A program made the position numbers and the translations under genes. The notes beneath the pieces were generated by a model, which ran no database searches, was not told where the DNA came from, and was given only the letters and a program-made list of their open reading frames with translations. This document shows positions 44,302-52,577 of a stretch of 64,000 bases of DNA, in pieces (positions within the stretch are counted from its first letter, which is position 1; every line of letters begins with the position of its first letter). Source of the stretch: Lachnospiraceae bacterium (GTDB lineage Bacteria > Bacillota > Clostridia > Lachnospirales > Lachnospiraceae); contig JAFLTH010000001.1 of the NCBI GenBank assembly GCA_022510525.1, positions 62,001-126,000 on the forward strand, in the 5' to 3' direction.

Positions 44302-44895
44302 TCAGGCACAGACTGTATCATATAGATTGATACTTACATAATCTGGATCCAACTTATCCTCCAGTTCATCATAACTGCCTGCAGATATCCCGTACTTTGC
44401 AAACCATTCCAGCAAATCGGTTTCGTGAAAGAAATAAACCTCCGTATCCGTTTCCTCTTTCAGCATCTTTTCATAAGCCGTACCTTCTGCATCTGTATCC
44501 AGTTCCAGCAGCACACGATACCTAACATCCAGATATATTCCGTAAATATCGGTATTGATAAAGATGCGCTCTCCCGGTTCTTCCGCACGAAGGACAAAAT
44601 CCAGCCCATAGTACGAGGCGATCTCACGGTAGGCATCATAAAGAGGGCTCCAAGCTGTCTCCAGATCCAGGCGGATACAGGTGTCTTTGATATCCATGTA
44701 AACGATATCACCTCGTAAGTAGATTCCATCCGTAGGGATATTCAGATGTTTAAACAGCAGAACAATCCTCGTGTCGGCGCTGTATCCCGTGTCAGGGTAG
44801 CAGCTTAACAAATTTTCTTTCAGTTTGAGTATGTTATCCCCTGTAGTATCGTCTTTCGGGAAAAAAAACACTGTGTCCGAGCATACATTCGCCAT
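44302..44895 (-). CDS. Hypothetical protein, YubB/DUF1281-like, copy 2
   Basis: Protein of 197 aa and paralogue of the protein at 19898: it shares YGLDFVLRAEEP, FINTD, a YRV strand and AYEKMLKEE. It opens MANVCSDTVFFFP, close to the MANWCSN start of YubB-type proteins. GGAAGGAGG before ATG 44895. It is overlapped at its start by a small ORF in another frame (44834-44950). Function unknown; two copies in one element suggest a useful or dosage-linked role. Confidence 0.74.
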   Translation of the reverse strand: MANVCSDTVFFFPKDDTTGDNILKLKENLLSCYPDTGYSADTRIVLLFKHLNIPTDGIYLRGDIVYMDIKDTCIRLDLETAWSPLYDAYREIASYYGLDFVLRAEEPGERIFINTDIYGIYLDVRYRVLLELDTDAEGTAYEKMLKEETDTEVYFFHETDLLEWFAKYGISAGSYDELEDKLDPDYVSINLYDTVCA

Positions 44896-44950
44896 ATTGC
44901 TCTACCTCCTTCCTGTAAATAGGGTATGTAATTTGCATTTCATCTTTCAT
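44834..44950 (-). CDS. Possible 38-aa leader ORF
   Basis: AAAAGGAGG stands eight bases before ATG 44950, opening MKDEMQITYPIYRKE and running 38 codons. Its last half overlaps the DUF1281-like gene in another frame, and it contains that gene's SD. It may be a coupling peptide, not a functional protein. Confidence 0.35.
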   Translation of the reverse strand: MKDEMQITYPIYRKEVEQYGECMLGHSVFFPERRYYRG

Positions 44951-45020
44951 AAAGGGTTCCTCCTTTTAAAAACAAAAGTACGGTATGGGTAAACCCACAT
45001 CTCACTTTATATCAAACTTT

Positions 45021-45287
45021 TTATATAATATAGTATTGGGGAATGTTTTCCCTGCCTATGCTCAGTGCAAACATGATGATATCGGGAATGGCATCCAGAA
45101 GGTTTTTGTAATGTGTTTTTTTCGAGTTGTAATCCATCTGCCCGCCGTCCTTTTCCTCGTAGTTCCCGTCATATAAGGTATAGTCGATTGCACTGTCGCA
45201 GCCTTCCGTGTAAAAGTCACTTTCTGCAAAGCCGTATTCCAAAAATTCCCCCGTAGACAGAATAAGTCTCACCGTATTATTCCTCAT
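45021..45287 (-). CDS. Small hypothetical protein
   Basis: Protein of 88 aa, acidic in the middle, no motif known. It begins four bases after the stop of the preceding gene and has AGGAGTGAGG before ATG 45287, so it is coupled to that gene. Unrecognised. Confidence 0.65.
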   Translation of the reverse strand: MRNNTVRLILSTGEFLEYGFAESDFYTEGCDSAIDYTLYDGNYEEKDGGQMDYNSKKTHYKNLLDAIPDIIMFALSIGRENIPQYYII

Positions 45288-45291
45288 TTCC

Positions 45292-45933
45292 TCACTCCTC
45301 TGTATCAGGCATATACCCGCCCTGTATTTTCAGGAAATATTCACGGTAAAGCGCCCTCCTGCTGTCCGGTATCAGTGACAGCAGCTCATCAAAGACCTCA
45401 TTCAGAGCAAGATATTTGGGATTTAAAACTACCGCATTGTCGAGCAGCATCCTTACAATGGCCGCATACTCTAATGCGTACTGCTCCGTTTCCTGATCTG
45501 TGTTTCCGTACCATACGTCAAACTGACGCAGGAGCCGCATCCGTTCCTCCGTGTTAAGCCTTATTTTCATAAAATAAAGGGGATGCTGCTCGAATTCGTA
45601 AAAAGCATATGAAAGAATAGGCGAGTTTTCATCATCCCTCACGCAGCTTTCGCAGTGGCAGTCACTTTGGCTGCAGTAGCGGGAGCCTCCTTCATCGCTT
45701 TCAATATATGGATAGCATACCAGCTTCCCAAACTGAAGCAGAGCATCTATTATGCTTTCTCGGACTTCCGCCAAAATCTGCATGTTCCAGGGGAACAGTT
45801 TCTCCCTCTCCCCGTCCGGAATGCCCATATAACTGCAGCATACTTCATAAGTTGCGTTGTCGATAAGGTCCAGCTGACGAATCATAGCGTCTGTCATTTC
45901 TGGTTCTTTGTTGTTGTTTCTTGTTTTGTCCAT
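45292..45933 (-). CDS. Hypothetical protein with Cys cluster
   Basis: Protein of 213 aa, start ATG 45933 after GGAGGT (the ATG at 45960 lies inside the terminator arm). A Cys-rich patch (SDCHCESC) near residue 95 could bind metal; the rest is helical and acidic. It follows a terminator hairpin by only about 17 bases, so the downstream part of the operon is attenuated. Family unknown. Confidence 0.68.
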   Translation of the reverse strand: MDKTRNNNKEPEMTDAMIRQLDLIDNATYEVCCSYMGIPDGEREKLFPWNMQILAEVRESIIDALLQFGKLVCYPYIESDEGGSRYCSQSDCHCESCVRDDENSPILSYAFYEFEQHPLYFMKIRLNTEERMRLLRQFDVWYGNTDQETEQYALEYAAIVRMLLDNAVVLNPKYLALNEVFDELLSLIPDSRRALYREYFLKIQGGYMPDTEE

Positions 45934-45949
45934 GTTTACCTCCAAATAA

Positions 45950-45990
45950 AAAAGCTGCAATTGACTAAAACAGTCATAAGCAGCTTTTTT
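45950..45990. terminator. Internal terminator of the accessory operon
   Basis: AAGCTGC / GCAGCTT with a further TGACTG / AGTCA pairing inside; T runs on both strands. On the minus strand it lies between the HAD gene and the SD of the gene starting at 45933. Confidence 0.78.
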
Positions 45991-46033
45991 TCCTTATATT
46001 AATAATTATAATGTTATTCATTTCAACTTATCA

Positions 46034-46588
46034 TCATGCGGATGTAGAAAATACTGCATTCCAACACGCGATCCTCTGTAGGACGCTGTACGGGTGGATT
46101 ACTGCCATCTCGTAGATTTGCTTGGCTATGGTCTCAGGCCGCATGGCAAAATACACGCCGATACCCTTCCACGTCCCATTCCTCCCGTTTATCCCATTGT
46201 AAAGCTTAATAGGTATGCCTGACCAGCACCGCAGATTTGCTGTATAGTCATCTATCAGCACGTCAGACGGGCGTATTCCGCCAATCTTCTCCAACGCACT
46301 CGCTTTCCTACTTCCGCAGGGACAGTATAGCTGTCTCTCCTCCGGCAGATCAAGATGTCTTGCCACCCATGTTTTTTTATCTGATTCAGAATGGCTGTCC
46401 TGGAACACGCAGGATAGGGTATACAGCTCAATGTCGGGAAGGCGCTCCAATAACCTGAAGGCGGCCACAACGTTTTCCTGTACGGGGATGCTGGAAAAAT
46501 ATCCCTTCTGGGTCACACGTTCCTGTGGCAAATCCTGCCAAACCGCAAGCACACCGTCCAAATCGAAAAAAATCCTCTGTTTTTCCAT
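46034..46588 (-). CDS. HAD-family 5'-nucleotidase-like protein
   Basis: Protein of 184 aa: FFDLDGVLAVW at the start holds the HAD nucleophile Asp and the second Asp, a Thr-x-Ser follows (YTLSCVF), and VLIDDY is the Mg-binding Asp pair. The size and form fit NT5C/5'(3')-deoxyribonucleotidase-like enzymes of phages and elements, which adjust nucleotide pools. The SD (46615-46620) is 27 bases from the start, with a hairpin in between; see that entry. It lies after ssb. Confidence 0.78.
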   Translation of the reverse strand: MEKQRIFFDLDGVLAVWQDLPQERVTQKGYFSSIPVQENVVAAFRLLERLPDIELYTLSCVFQDSHSESDKKTWVARHLDLPEERQLYCPCGSRKASALEKIGGIRPSDVLIDDYTANLRCWSGIPIKLYNGINGRNGTWKGIGVYFAMRPETIAKQIYEMAVIHPYSVLQRIACWNAVFSTSA

Positions 46589-46597
46589 ACAAAAACA

Positions 46598-46620
46598 GGC
46601 AGCTTTACGCTGCCACCTCC
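46598..46620 (-). promoter_or_regulatory. Hairpin between SD and start of the HAD gene
   Basis: Read on the minus strand: GGAGGT, then directly the hairpin GGCAGC-GTAAA-GCTGCC, then TGTTTTTGT and ATG 46588. Folding brings the SD close to the start (about nine bases), unfolding leaves it too far. The stem plus T-run also resembles a terminator. A translation switch is likely. Confidence 0.6.
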
Positions 46621-46660
46621 TTTTTTTTATAAATCACCAAAATAATTTACGGCATAAGTT

Positions 46661-47092
46661 CTAGTTGAACGGAAGTTCTTCATCAATCCCATCTGGGATA
46701 TTCATGAAACCATCACCTGCGGTTGCGGGCATTGGGCTGTTGTTGTCTGCCTGCTGGCTTCTTTCGCTCGTGGCCTTGCTTTCCGCAAATTCCTGTTCCT
46801 CTACTATTACTTCGGTTGTATATACAGTCTGTCCTTCCTTGTTGGTGTATTTCCCGGTGGCAATCCTGCCGCTGAGCGTAACTTTTGTTCCTTTCCGGAA
46901 ATATTTTTCTGCAAATTCTGCGACCTTGCCAAACGTGACACAGGGAATGAAATCTGCGCTTGGTTCTCCCTCACGCTGATATCTCCGGTCTACCGCAAGC
47001 GTGTACCTGGCGATAGCAGTTGGGTTATCACCCGAAGAATATCGTACTTCAGGATCTCTTGTCAGCCTTCCCATTAATATTGTTTTATTCAT
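46661..47092 (-). CDS. ssb: Single-stranded DNA-binding protein
   Basis: SSB of 143 aa: OB fold from NKTILMGRLTRDPEVRY to about residue 105, a Gln/Ser/Asn-rich linker and the acidic end IDEELPFN that in SSB proteins recruits repair and replication proteins. GGAGGAAA before ATG 47092 fixes the start. Element-borne SSBs protect transferred single-stranded DNA. It lies mid-operon after the DpnD/PcfM-like gene. Good partner for the Rad52-like protein of the other strand. Confidence 0.95.
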   Translation of the reverse strand: MNKTILMGRLTRDPEVRYSSGDNPTAIARYTLAVDRRYQREGEPSADFIPCVTFGKVAEFAEKYFRKGTKVTLSGRIATGKYTNKEGQTVYTTEVIVEEQEFAESKATSERSQQADNNSPMPATAGDGFMNIPDGIDEELPFN

Positions 47093-47112
47093 AGTATTTT
47101 CCTCCATTTCTA

Positions 47113-47364
47113 TTATTTGTTTTCATTGTCTAGCTGCGGATTTACATGCTGTAGACTTTCCGCCATTTCTTCATCGCACCAGTCCGCAGGGTAAATATTC
47201 ACCACGGAACCGGTTTGGGGGTCGGTAATCAGGGCGCTGCAGTCCAGCACAATGACACCTTTTTCGTAACATTGCCCTGCCAAATATACGGCATCTTCCT
47301 CACTGTCGGCTTCCACTGTAACAACTTTGCGAAGAATTCCTTCCACTGCGATAGGATATATCAT
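47113..47364 (-). CDS. DpnD/PcfM-like small protein
   Basis: Protein of 83 aa. The pattern VEGILRKVVTVEADSEEDAV then YEKGVIVLD matches the DpnD/PcfM family of plasmid and ICE proteins of unknown role. AAGGAAGGTGG precedes ATG 47364. It is 20 bases before ssb on the same strand. Confidence 0.72.
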   Translation of the reverse strand: MIYPIAVEGILRKVVTVEADSEEDAVYLAGQCYEKGVIVLDCSALITDPQTGSVVNIYPADWCDEEMAESLQHVNPQLDNENK

Positions 47365-47393
47365 TTATTCCACCTTCCTTCCCATATTGATTC

Positions 47394-47581
47394 CTACACG
47401 TAGTCTACCCACACAAATCCGTCTTTTGCGGCAACGATTGTTCCATCTTCAAGCAGTTTACGGAACATATCGTCCGTTTCCTCTTGATGAATAGTGTTAA
47501 ATTCCTCAGCATTGCAATTGAAGCTGTTTTGTCTCTTAAGTTGCCGAGTATAAGGCGTGCCAGAATTTCGTTGTCATTCAT
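47394..47581 (-). pseudogene. Small gene with one-base frameshift
   Basis: ATG 47581 overlaps the stop of the preceding gene (ATGA), and the frame reads MNDNEILARLILGNLRDK. At the four-T run 47527-47530 (AAAA on the coding strand) it shifts; with one base more it continues as NSFNCNAEEFNTIHQ and ends DGFVWVDYV at 47394. The repaired protein would be about 62 aa. As read, a 58-codon ORF ends at 47405. Homopolymer error or decay. Confidence 0.55.
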
Positions 47582-47949
47582 CCTGCCTTACCTCCCAGTG
47601 CGCGCCACGTAGATGCTGCTTTAGGAAAATCTACTGAAAATGCCTTGCTTGATACGTCGTATTCCTCATACTCTTCCACGTATCCATACTTCAGCAGGCT
47701 CAGGTTTACTCCCTTGTAATGGTAATCTTCTTGAAACTGCCGCCATGACTCTTTAGCATCATCATGTTTGTAGAGCATATCATCTGCCCTGATGCATGAA
47801 CCTATCATCACGTAAAGGGTCTCTGGATCATCAGTTATCCCCAACAGCCTCATACTGTTGCACTCTTTCCACTCGTTGCAGGAAAACAGTGCATAATGGG
47901 TCTTTTTTTTGTTATTTCCCTTATTTTCTTCCCAGGGCTTCGATCTCAT
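47578..47949 (-). CDS. Hypothetical protein
   Basis: Protein of 123 aa. I use ATG 47949, which has GGAGGAG upstream within the end of the previous gene (29-base overlap); the longer frame from 48048 lies almost wholly inside that gene. Mixed helix/strand, basic start. No family recognised. Confidence 0.65.
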   Translation of the reverse strand: MRSKPWEENKGNNKKKTHYALFSCNEWKECNSMRLLGITDDPETLYVMIGSCIRADDMLYKHDDAKESWRQFQEDYHYKGVNLSLLKYGYVEEYEEYDVSSKAFSVDFPKAASTWRALGGKAG

Positions 47950-48796
47950 TGATAATCTCCTCCTTTGTCCCGAATAGTCGGCGTCCTTCCTGCTTGTGAA
48001 AGGAATGATAGTATTTTCCTGCATCATGGGTATATAGGCAATATTCACCCGATTCTTTTGCCTCCCGGATCAGGTACAGATGTTGCTTGTCATCGACAGG
48101 TATCAACCCTATCAGTTCATCTAGTTTTCCCTTTTGGACGGAGCTTTCAGCTAAGAGTGCCTCCAGCCGGACATCTGGCATATCATGAAGCCAAAGCGAA
48201 AACAGTTCTCCTTCCTGTCGGCATACCGCCAGGATAGACACATAGCAAACACAGACAAGCTGTTTCAGGATTCCCGTTAGCATATCCCTTTCATTTGTGT
48301 CCATGTTGTTGATGAAATTCCTCTCCAGCAGGTTCGTCAGATACAATGCCTGTTCCGGATTTAATGAAACGTCTACATCCGACTTTGTGTAATGTGAGCC
48401 GCGACCGTTCAGCATCAGAGAGCACTCTGCAGCAATCCTCGACATTTTCAGGAAAGCGTCTACACTCTCCTCAAGCGTCTTCCCTGTCGCAAAGTTCAGA
48501 TACTGCTTCTGTTCCTGCTCATCACGATATATTAGCGAAATGTCAAGGTATATCCCTTCGCTTCCGCCGAAATTTGGGACGCATACCGCATAATCATAAT
48601 CCGGAAGTTCCCAATCCTTGTTCCAGTCGTTCCGGTTCATCAGGAAATACTCATCTGGCAGCATGTCCTTGCTTATCAAGTGCTCTTTGAGCATTTCAAA
48701 GACCTCGCCCAGTTTAAGCATTCCAATGTGCTGTACCCTGCCTTTCTCGTCCCTTTCGCTCCAGCGATCCACTTCAAAACTCTTAATTGTTGCCAT
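47921..48796 (-). CDS. Hypothetical protein, first gene of the accessory operon
   Basis: Protein of 291 aa of unknown family. It is acidic, mixed helix and strand, without membrane segments; a Cys-rich helix (QLVCVCYVSILAVC) is unusual. GGAGAAAG precedes ATG 48796. It is the first substantial gene after leader L2, so its expression and that of about 15 following genes depends on readthrough of the leader terminator. Confidence 0.7.
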   Translation of the reverse strand: MATIKSFEVDRWSERDEKGRVQHIGMLKLGEVFEMLKEHLISKDMLPDEYFLMNRNDWNKDWELPDYDYAVCVPNFGGSEGIYLDISLIYRDEQEQKQYLNFATGKTLEESVDAFLKMSRIAAECSLMLNGRGSHYTKSDVDVSLNPEQALYLTNLLERNFINNMDTNERDMLTGILKQLVCVCYVSILAVCRQEGELFSLWLHDMPDVRLEALLAESSVQKGKLDELIGLIPVDDKQHLYLIREAKESGEYCLYTHDAGKYYHSFHKQEGRRLFGTKEEIINEIEALGRK

Positions 48797-48916
48797 GTTT
48801 CTTCTTTCTCCTTTTTTAAATTGATGTTGTCATGCATTGCTCTGCAGGTTATCAATAATATGATCCTGCGCTTCATTGTTGCATAGAACATTCCCTCCTT
48901 TTTTAATATTTTGCAT

Positions 48917-49079
48917 AAAAAAAGCACCTGAGCCTAAAACTCAGGTGCAAGTGCAATCCCATTATTTAGTTGTTGTACCTGTTTCCAGGAATTAAAAGAA
49001 CTTGTACCGACTACGCCGGTAACGTTGAAAAATTGAATCAATATGAGGATATTATAATATATAACTCTTCCATTGTAAA
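48917..49079 (-). promoter_or_regulatory. Promoter and structured leader RNA (L2)
   Basis: On the minus strand TTTACA (49074-49079) and TATAAT (49051-49056) are 17 bases apart. The leader carries ACCG..CGGT (49006-49020), then CCTG-GAAA-CAGG (48978-48989, GNRA loop), then a terminator GCACCTGAG/CTCAGGTGC (48924-48948) with seven T. Order and parts of the sequence (TATAATATCCT, AATTCCTGG-AACAGGT) match leader L1. Confidence 0.75.
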
Positions 49080-49215
49080 GAATTTACTTTATGCTTGAGC
49101 TTGAGTCTTGAGTTTCCGTGGTTTTATCCACAATTTGACTGCATTAGAACTTATTTAAGCATGTTCAAAAGGTATGTGCAATCCTATCTATTCGGAAACA
49201 AGTTTCTGTGTAACA

Positions 49216-49842
49216 TTATCTCTTTCCTTCTCGTGCAGCAAACCTAGCACATATTTCTTCATCGCTAAGAGGATCATGATCTCGATAACAGAAACTCACA
49301 GTGTCATCATGCCCGAGCAGGTTAAATAAATTGGGGCGAAGCAGCTTCGTTTTATCACTGTTAAATGGACTCCTATGACGTTGCTGATTGTCAATCCTGG
49401 AATGATGTATGACATCATAACAACATAAATTGTTAATACCATCACCATCATTTCTGCTCAGTCTGCCCACCATAGCTTGCGTTAGTTCATTGTCATATTC
49501 TTGCGCTATTTCTTGAGGAACAGCCCGGTTAAAGAAATCATAAAATTGCTGAAATATGTCTCCTAGATTGTTCGCATATTCAATGCCAAAGTATTCCCGA
49601 AAGCTTCTAGCATCTATCTCAAATCTATACGCATTAGCTCTTGTTGTAAGTATATGAGCTGCATTCGCTCTATCAATAAATGTCAAAAAAACCAAAAAAC
49701 CATTAGGGACTATGCGTAAATTTTCAATATCTTCAAATAAAACGATATATTGTCTTTGATTATATGTAAATTGAAATGCAGTGATATGCCAATGATTATT
49801 TCTCAAATCTCTAAGCAGTATTGGAATGTTTTGCATAGGCAT
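49216..49842 (-). CDS. Hypothetical protein (DUF6037-like?)
   Basis: Protein of 208 aa. Two strands near the start (HWHITAFQFTYNQRQYIVLF) and a helical second half; ends in a charged region. It vaguely recalls DUF6037 proteins of gut Clostridia, a weak guess. AAAGGAGA precedes ATG 49842. It lies upstream of the L2 promoter on the same strand and downstream of a set of three small genes. Function unknown. Confidence 0.65.
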   Translation of the reverse strand: MPMQNIPILLRDLRNNHWHITAFQFTYNQRQYIVLFEDIENLRIVPNGFLVFLTFIDRANAAHILTTRANAYRFEIDARSFREYFGIEYANNLGDIFQQFYDFFNRAVPQEIAQEYDNELTQAMVGRLSRNDGDGINNLCCYDVIHHSRIDNQQRHRSPFNSDKTKLLRPNLFNLLGHDDTVSFCYRDHDPLSDEEICARFAAREGKR

Positions 49843-49894
49843 AGATATTTGTCTCCTTTTTTATTATTTTTTTATTTTATCACAACTAATCCCA

Positions 49895-50093
49895 TTATAT
49901 CAAGGAACAACATGCAATGCGGATTGTCTTATCAATACTGTATGTCCCACCCATCACAACCGCCTGCTTTACGTTCAGATCAAATATCCCTCTGTCCTTT
50001 GCAAACAGAATACGGGGATATTCTACTTCATAAAACACTGTTCCGCATGTCACAGCTTTTTATAGCTGTCTATTGTATAGTAGCGCTGTTCAT
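49895..50093 (-). pseudogene. Small gene with two frameshifts
   Basis: GGAGGTGAC leads to ATG 50093, which overlaps the previous stop region. Adding one base just after the start and one near 50054 gives a continuous 66-codon frame (EQRYYTIDSYKKL, then GTVFYEVEYPRILFAKDRG). The spacing of 199 bases plus two fits a whole number of codons. Function unknown. Confidence 0.4.
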
Positions 50094-50094
50094 G

Positions 50095-50216
50095 TCACCT
50101 CCGTTTTGCCTTTTGCTGCGATTTTCTCTGCCTTTTATCATACATATCGTGTATCCAGTCTTTCACCGGGGGCTTTCCGCATCTCACTCTTGTTTGGGAT
50201 TTTTTTTACTTGCCAT
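50095..50216 (-). pseudogene. Small basic protein gene with A-run shift
   Basis: ATG 50216 reads MASKKN then stops. If the eight-base A run (T at 50200-50207) were nine, the frame would run MASKKKSQTRVRCGKPPV and on to a Lys/Gln/Arg-rich end, stopping at 50095 (40 aa). It overlaps the previous gene and its stop precedes the next start by one base. Confidence 0.45.
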
Positions 50217-50556
50217 CTTCTTTTCCCTCCCATAATGCAAGGAAGTCCGTAACAGGGTTCTTTTCCCTTTTATCTGTGCATTTTTTCAAAAAAGCCTCGC
50301 TATCAATCAGCATATCCAGCGTGTGATATCTGCCGAATTTCTTATTCAGCCGTATGACAGACTTTATAAGTTTTTCATCTGCCTGTATGCCTGCGGCGGC
50401 AAGCATATTCTCTATGCCGGATTCCTCTTTGGTCCGCTTCCATGCTTTGGTAAATGACTTCTGCCCGCTTTGTGTCTTTCTCTTCACGGACAATCTTGCT
50501 GATTGTATAGCAGTGTGTAAGATTCCGGTAATGAGGACATCATATTTGGAGAGCAT
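50206..50556 (-). CDS. Hypothetical protein
   Basis: Protein of 116 aa, basic and helical, with RKTQSGQKSFTKAWKRTKEE and a C-terminal charged tail. It may bind nucleic acid, but no family is recognised. It overlaps the next small gene by 11 bases. The SD before its start is not strong. It lies just beyond the end of the Pycsar-like cyclase gene. Confidence 0.6.
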   Translation of the reverse strand: MLSKYDVLITGILHTAIQSARLSVKRKTQSGQKSFTKAWKRTKEESGIENMLAAAGIQADEKLIKSVIRLNKKFGRYHTLDMLIDSEAFLKKCTDKREKNPVTDFLALWEGKEDGK

Positions 50557-50559
50557 ACT

Positions 50560-51273
50560 CTACGATAATATGTAACAATCTTTATCGTTGCTAGGTATAA
50601 ATTTTATTTTTCCATGTTCACTTGATGGCCAAATCTTTTTTACCTGTTTTGATACTTTTACTTGGTTGTGCCCATTTGAATATTTTGAGGCTTTATTTAC
50701 GCAATCCCCAAATGCTTTGACATCATAAAACTCCTGGATTCCTATCTTAGTAACTATGACATTCCCATAATCTACACCAACTCCTATATCTATATCCCAC
50801 TGAATCTTTTCTTCCTGTAAAATTTTATTAACCACTTTATCAATAATACGCAACATATCTTTTCCACATAAACCAGCTTTTTTCACAGCTATTTCCTTAG
50901 TCATATTTGACTTTTTGCCACCAAAAAATACCATGATTCCATCACCCATGATATCAACGACTTTGCCATTATAAAATTTTATTACTTCAAGCAATGCAGG
51001 TATATATGCATGCATTGTCAAAAAAGTCTTTTCTGGTCCAATCGTCTGCGCTCTCTTAGTTGAATGACGCATATCAACAAATAATACTGCAAAATTATCT
51101 TTAGCATATGACCCAAACTCTAAATATTCTGCTTGATACCCTGGAATTGTATCTGATATGGCATCAGCATGTTCTAACAACAAAGAGTGTTTTATCTCTT
51201 GTAAAGTCTTTTTTGCTTTATTATAATGCTCTTTGGTCTTCAAATATATCTCATCAACATTTATTCTGCTCAT
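50560..51273 (-). CDS. Class III nucleotide cyclase, PycC-like
   Basis: Protein of 237 aa with a single class III cyclase domain: Asp67 in VLFVDMRHST and Asp111 in IMGDGIMVFFGG bind the metals, and IGVGVDYGNV and AFGDCVNKASK complete the fold. There is no receptor or membrane part. Together with the four-helix membrane effector just upstream it forms a Pycsar-type pair, in which the cyclase makes cCMP or cUMP upon phage infection. ATG 51273 is preceded by GGAG at short distance and AAGGTGG further up; GTG 51288 is the alternative. Confidence 0.82.
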   Translation of the reverse strand: MSRINVDEIYLKTKEHYNKAKKTLQEIKHSLLLEHADAISDTIPGYQAEYLEFGSYAKDNFAVLFVDMRHSTKRAQTIGPEKTFLTMHAYIPALLEVIKFYNGKVVDIMGDGIMVFFGGKKSNMTKEIAVKKAGLCGKDMLRIIDKVVNKILQEEKIQWDIDIGVGVDYGNVIVTKIGIQEFYDVKAFGDCVNKASKYSNGHNQVKVSKQVKKIWPSSEHGKIKFIPSNDKDCYILS

Positions 51274-51289
51274 TGCTCCAAACACCACC

Positions 51290-51874
51290 TTATTTTACAT
51301 TAAGAAAAACACAAATACACACTATTATAAATAGTACAATAAGGGTTATCCCAAATGCACATATGGTTCTTTTCATCGTTGCAGCTTTTTGTCTATATAT
51401 ATCATTCACTTTATACAATTCTGCTGCTAATGTATCTATGACGTCTTTTTCTGTCATCTTTTTTATATCGTTTTTATATACTTCAAATGGATAATCATCT
51501 TTTTTTTCAATTATAAACCATAAGGATTTAAAATTTATATTACACCTATGTGATTTTATGGTTTGTAGTCCCCAAAAATAAACAAGAACCGTAGTTATGG
51601 CAAATATAAGTACTAATACGCAAAAGAAAATATGTAGCAAACCATATGCCTGCGACATCTGATAGGTAGCATATATTATTTCTCTGCAATTAATGGTTCC
51701 AGAAATTACAATCCCTAATGCTGCCATAATAATTGATACTTTTGTGTCTAAAAATTTAATCCAACCCGAAACATCATTTATAGCACTATTCAAAAAACTT
51801 TGTGTTTTCGTGAATTCCATTTCACAAAATTCTTCCTTTGTCTTAATCTTCCTCATGTTATTCTTCTTTCCCAT
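51290..51874 (-). CDS. Pycsar membrane effector (PycTM-like)
   Basis: Protein of 194 aa. A helical N-terminus with a conserved FLDTKVSIIMAALGI segment (first helix), a second helix near 85-105, a cytoplasmic stretch and a final helix near 170-190 give the pattern of the Pycsar effector/DUF5706-like family. Binding of the cyclic pyrimidine would open or disrupt the membrane and stop growth of the infected cell. It is directly upstream of the cyclase gene (16 bases) on the same strand. Confidence 0.78.
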   Translation of the reverse strand: MGKKNNMRKIKTKEEFCEMEFTKTQSFLNSAINDVSGWIKFLDTKVSIIMAALGIVISGTINCREIIYATYQMSQAYGLLHIFFCVLVLIFAITTVLVYFWGLQTIKSHRCNINFKSLWFIIEKKDDYPFEVYKNDIKKMTEKDVIDTLAAELYKVNDIYRQKAATMKRTICAFGITLIVLFIIVCICVFLNVK

Positions 51875-52007
51875 TTCTCCACCTACTGCCGTAAATATAG
51901 TTTTATTATACCACTTCTGTTACCTCAAAAAATCCACCTGTGCGGTTGGAAAATTTTTATAAAGCAATTATAACTGTACAGATATACAGAGAGCTTTCAT
52001 AGAATTT

Positions 52008-52577
52008 CTACTCCAGTTTCCCCCACACCTTCTCCTTCAGATAAATATTCCCTTCTTTGTAATCCGCCACCTTTATATGGTATAAATGGTTTATTGCATT
52101 TACAATATCCCCACGTTCCAGAGTCTTCCTTCCTTTCTCCTGATACCATTCCTGAAAGCTCAAAATAAACCGCTCATCTTCTACTCCGACCTCATAAGTT
52201 CCCCTTATGTGCAGCCAGTATACAATATAGGCTTCCACCTCGCTCAGCTCCTGCTTTGATACCTTTCCGATAAATAGTGCAGATACGATCAGCAGCTGTA
52301 TATAATTAAAGATGCTCTCCGGCGCACTTATGGACGCTACAAACTCTATTCCGGCCAGTATTGCCTTTTTCAAATCTATCCTCACATTGCCGACTTTATA
52401 GGAAGCGGGGTCATTTCCCAAGAATATCATTCCTTTTACGTGGTCTTCCGGAATGAACTCTATGAAATTGTCTACTATGTATGCGCCTGCCTGCTGGTCC
52501 ATAAGAATTTCCTTTGCGCAGTCCTGCAGTCGGATCTTTAATTCGGTATCATATTCATTCGCCTGTTTCCTCGTCAT
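52008..52577 (-). CDS. Hypothetical partner of metallopeptidase C
   Basis: Protein of 189 aa, helical, with a hydrophobic mid-part (SIFNYIQLLIVSALFIGKV) that looks buried, not a signal. It overlaps the metallopeptidase C gene by 23 bases and has GAAGGA before ATG 52577, so the two are coupled. It could be inhibitor, sensor or substrate of the peptidase. No family recognised. Confidence 0.65.
   Translation of the reverse strand: MTRKQANEYDTELKIRLQDCAKEILMDQQAGAYIVDNFIEFIPEDHVKGMIFLGNDPASYKVGNVRIDLKKAILAGIEFVASISAPESIFNYIQLLIVSALFIGKVSKQELSEVEAYIVYWLHIRGTYEVGVEDERFILSFQEWYQEKGRKTLERGDIVNAINHLYHIKVADYKEGNIYLKEKVWGKLE

Noticed and set aside
49750..50235. 161-codon plus-strand ORF
   Set aside because: Cys/Phe/Ser-rich, lies opposite several coupled minus-strand genes, and has no SD.
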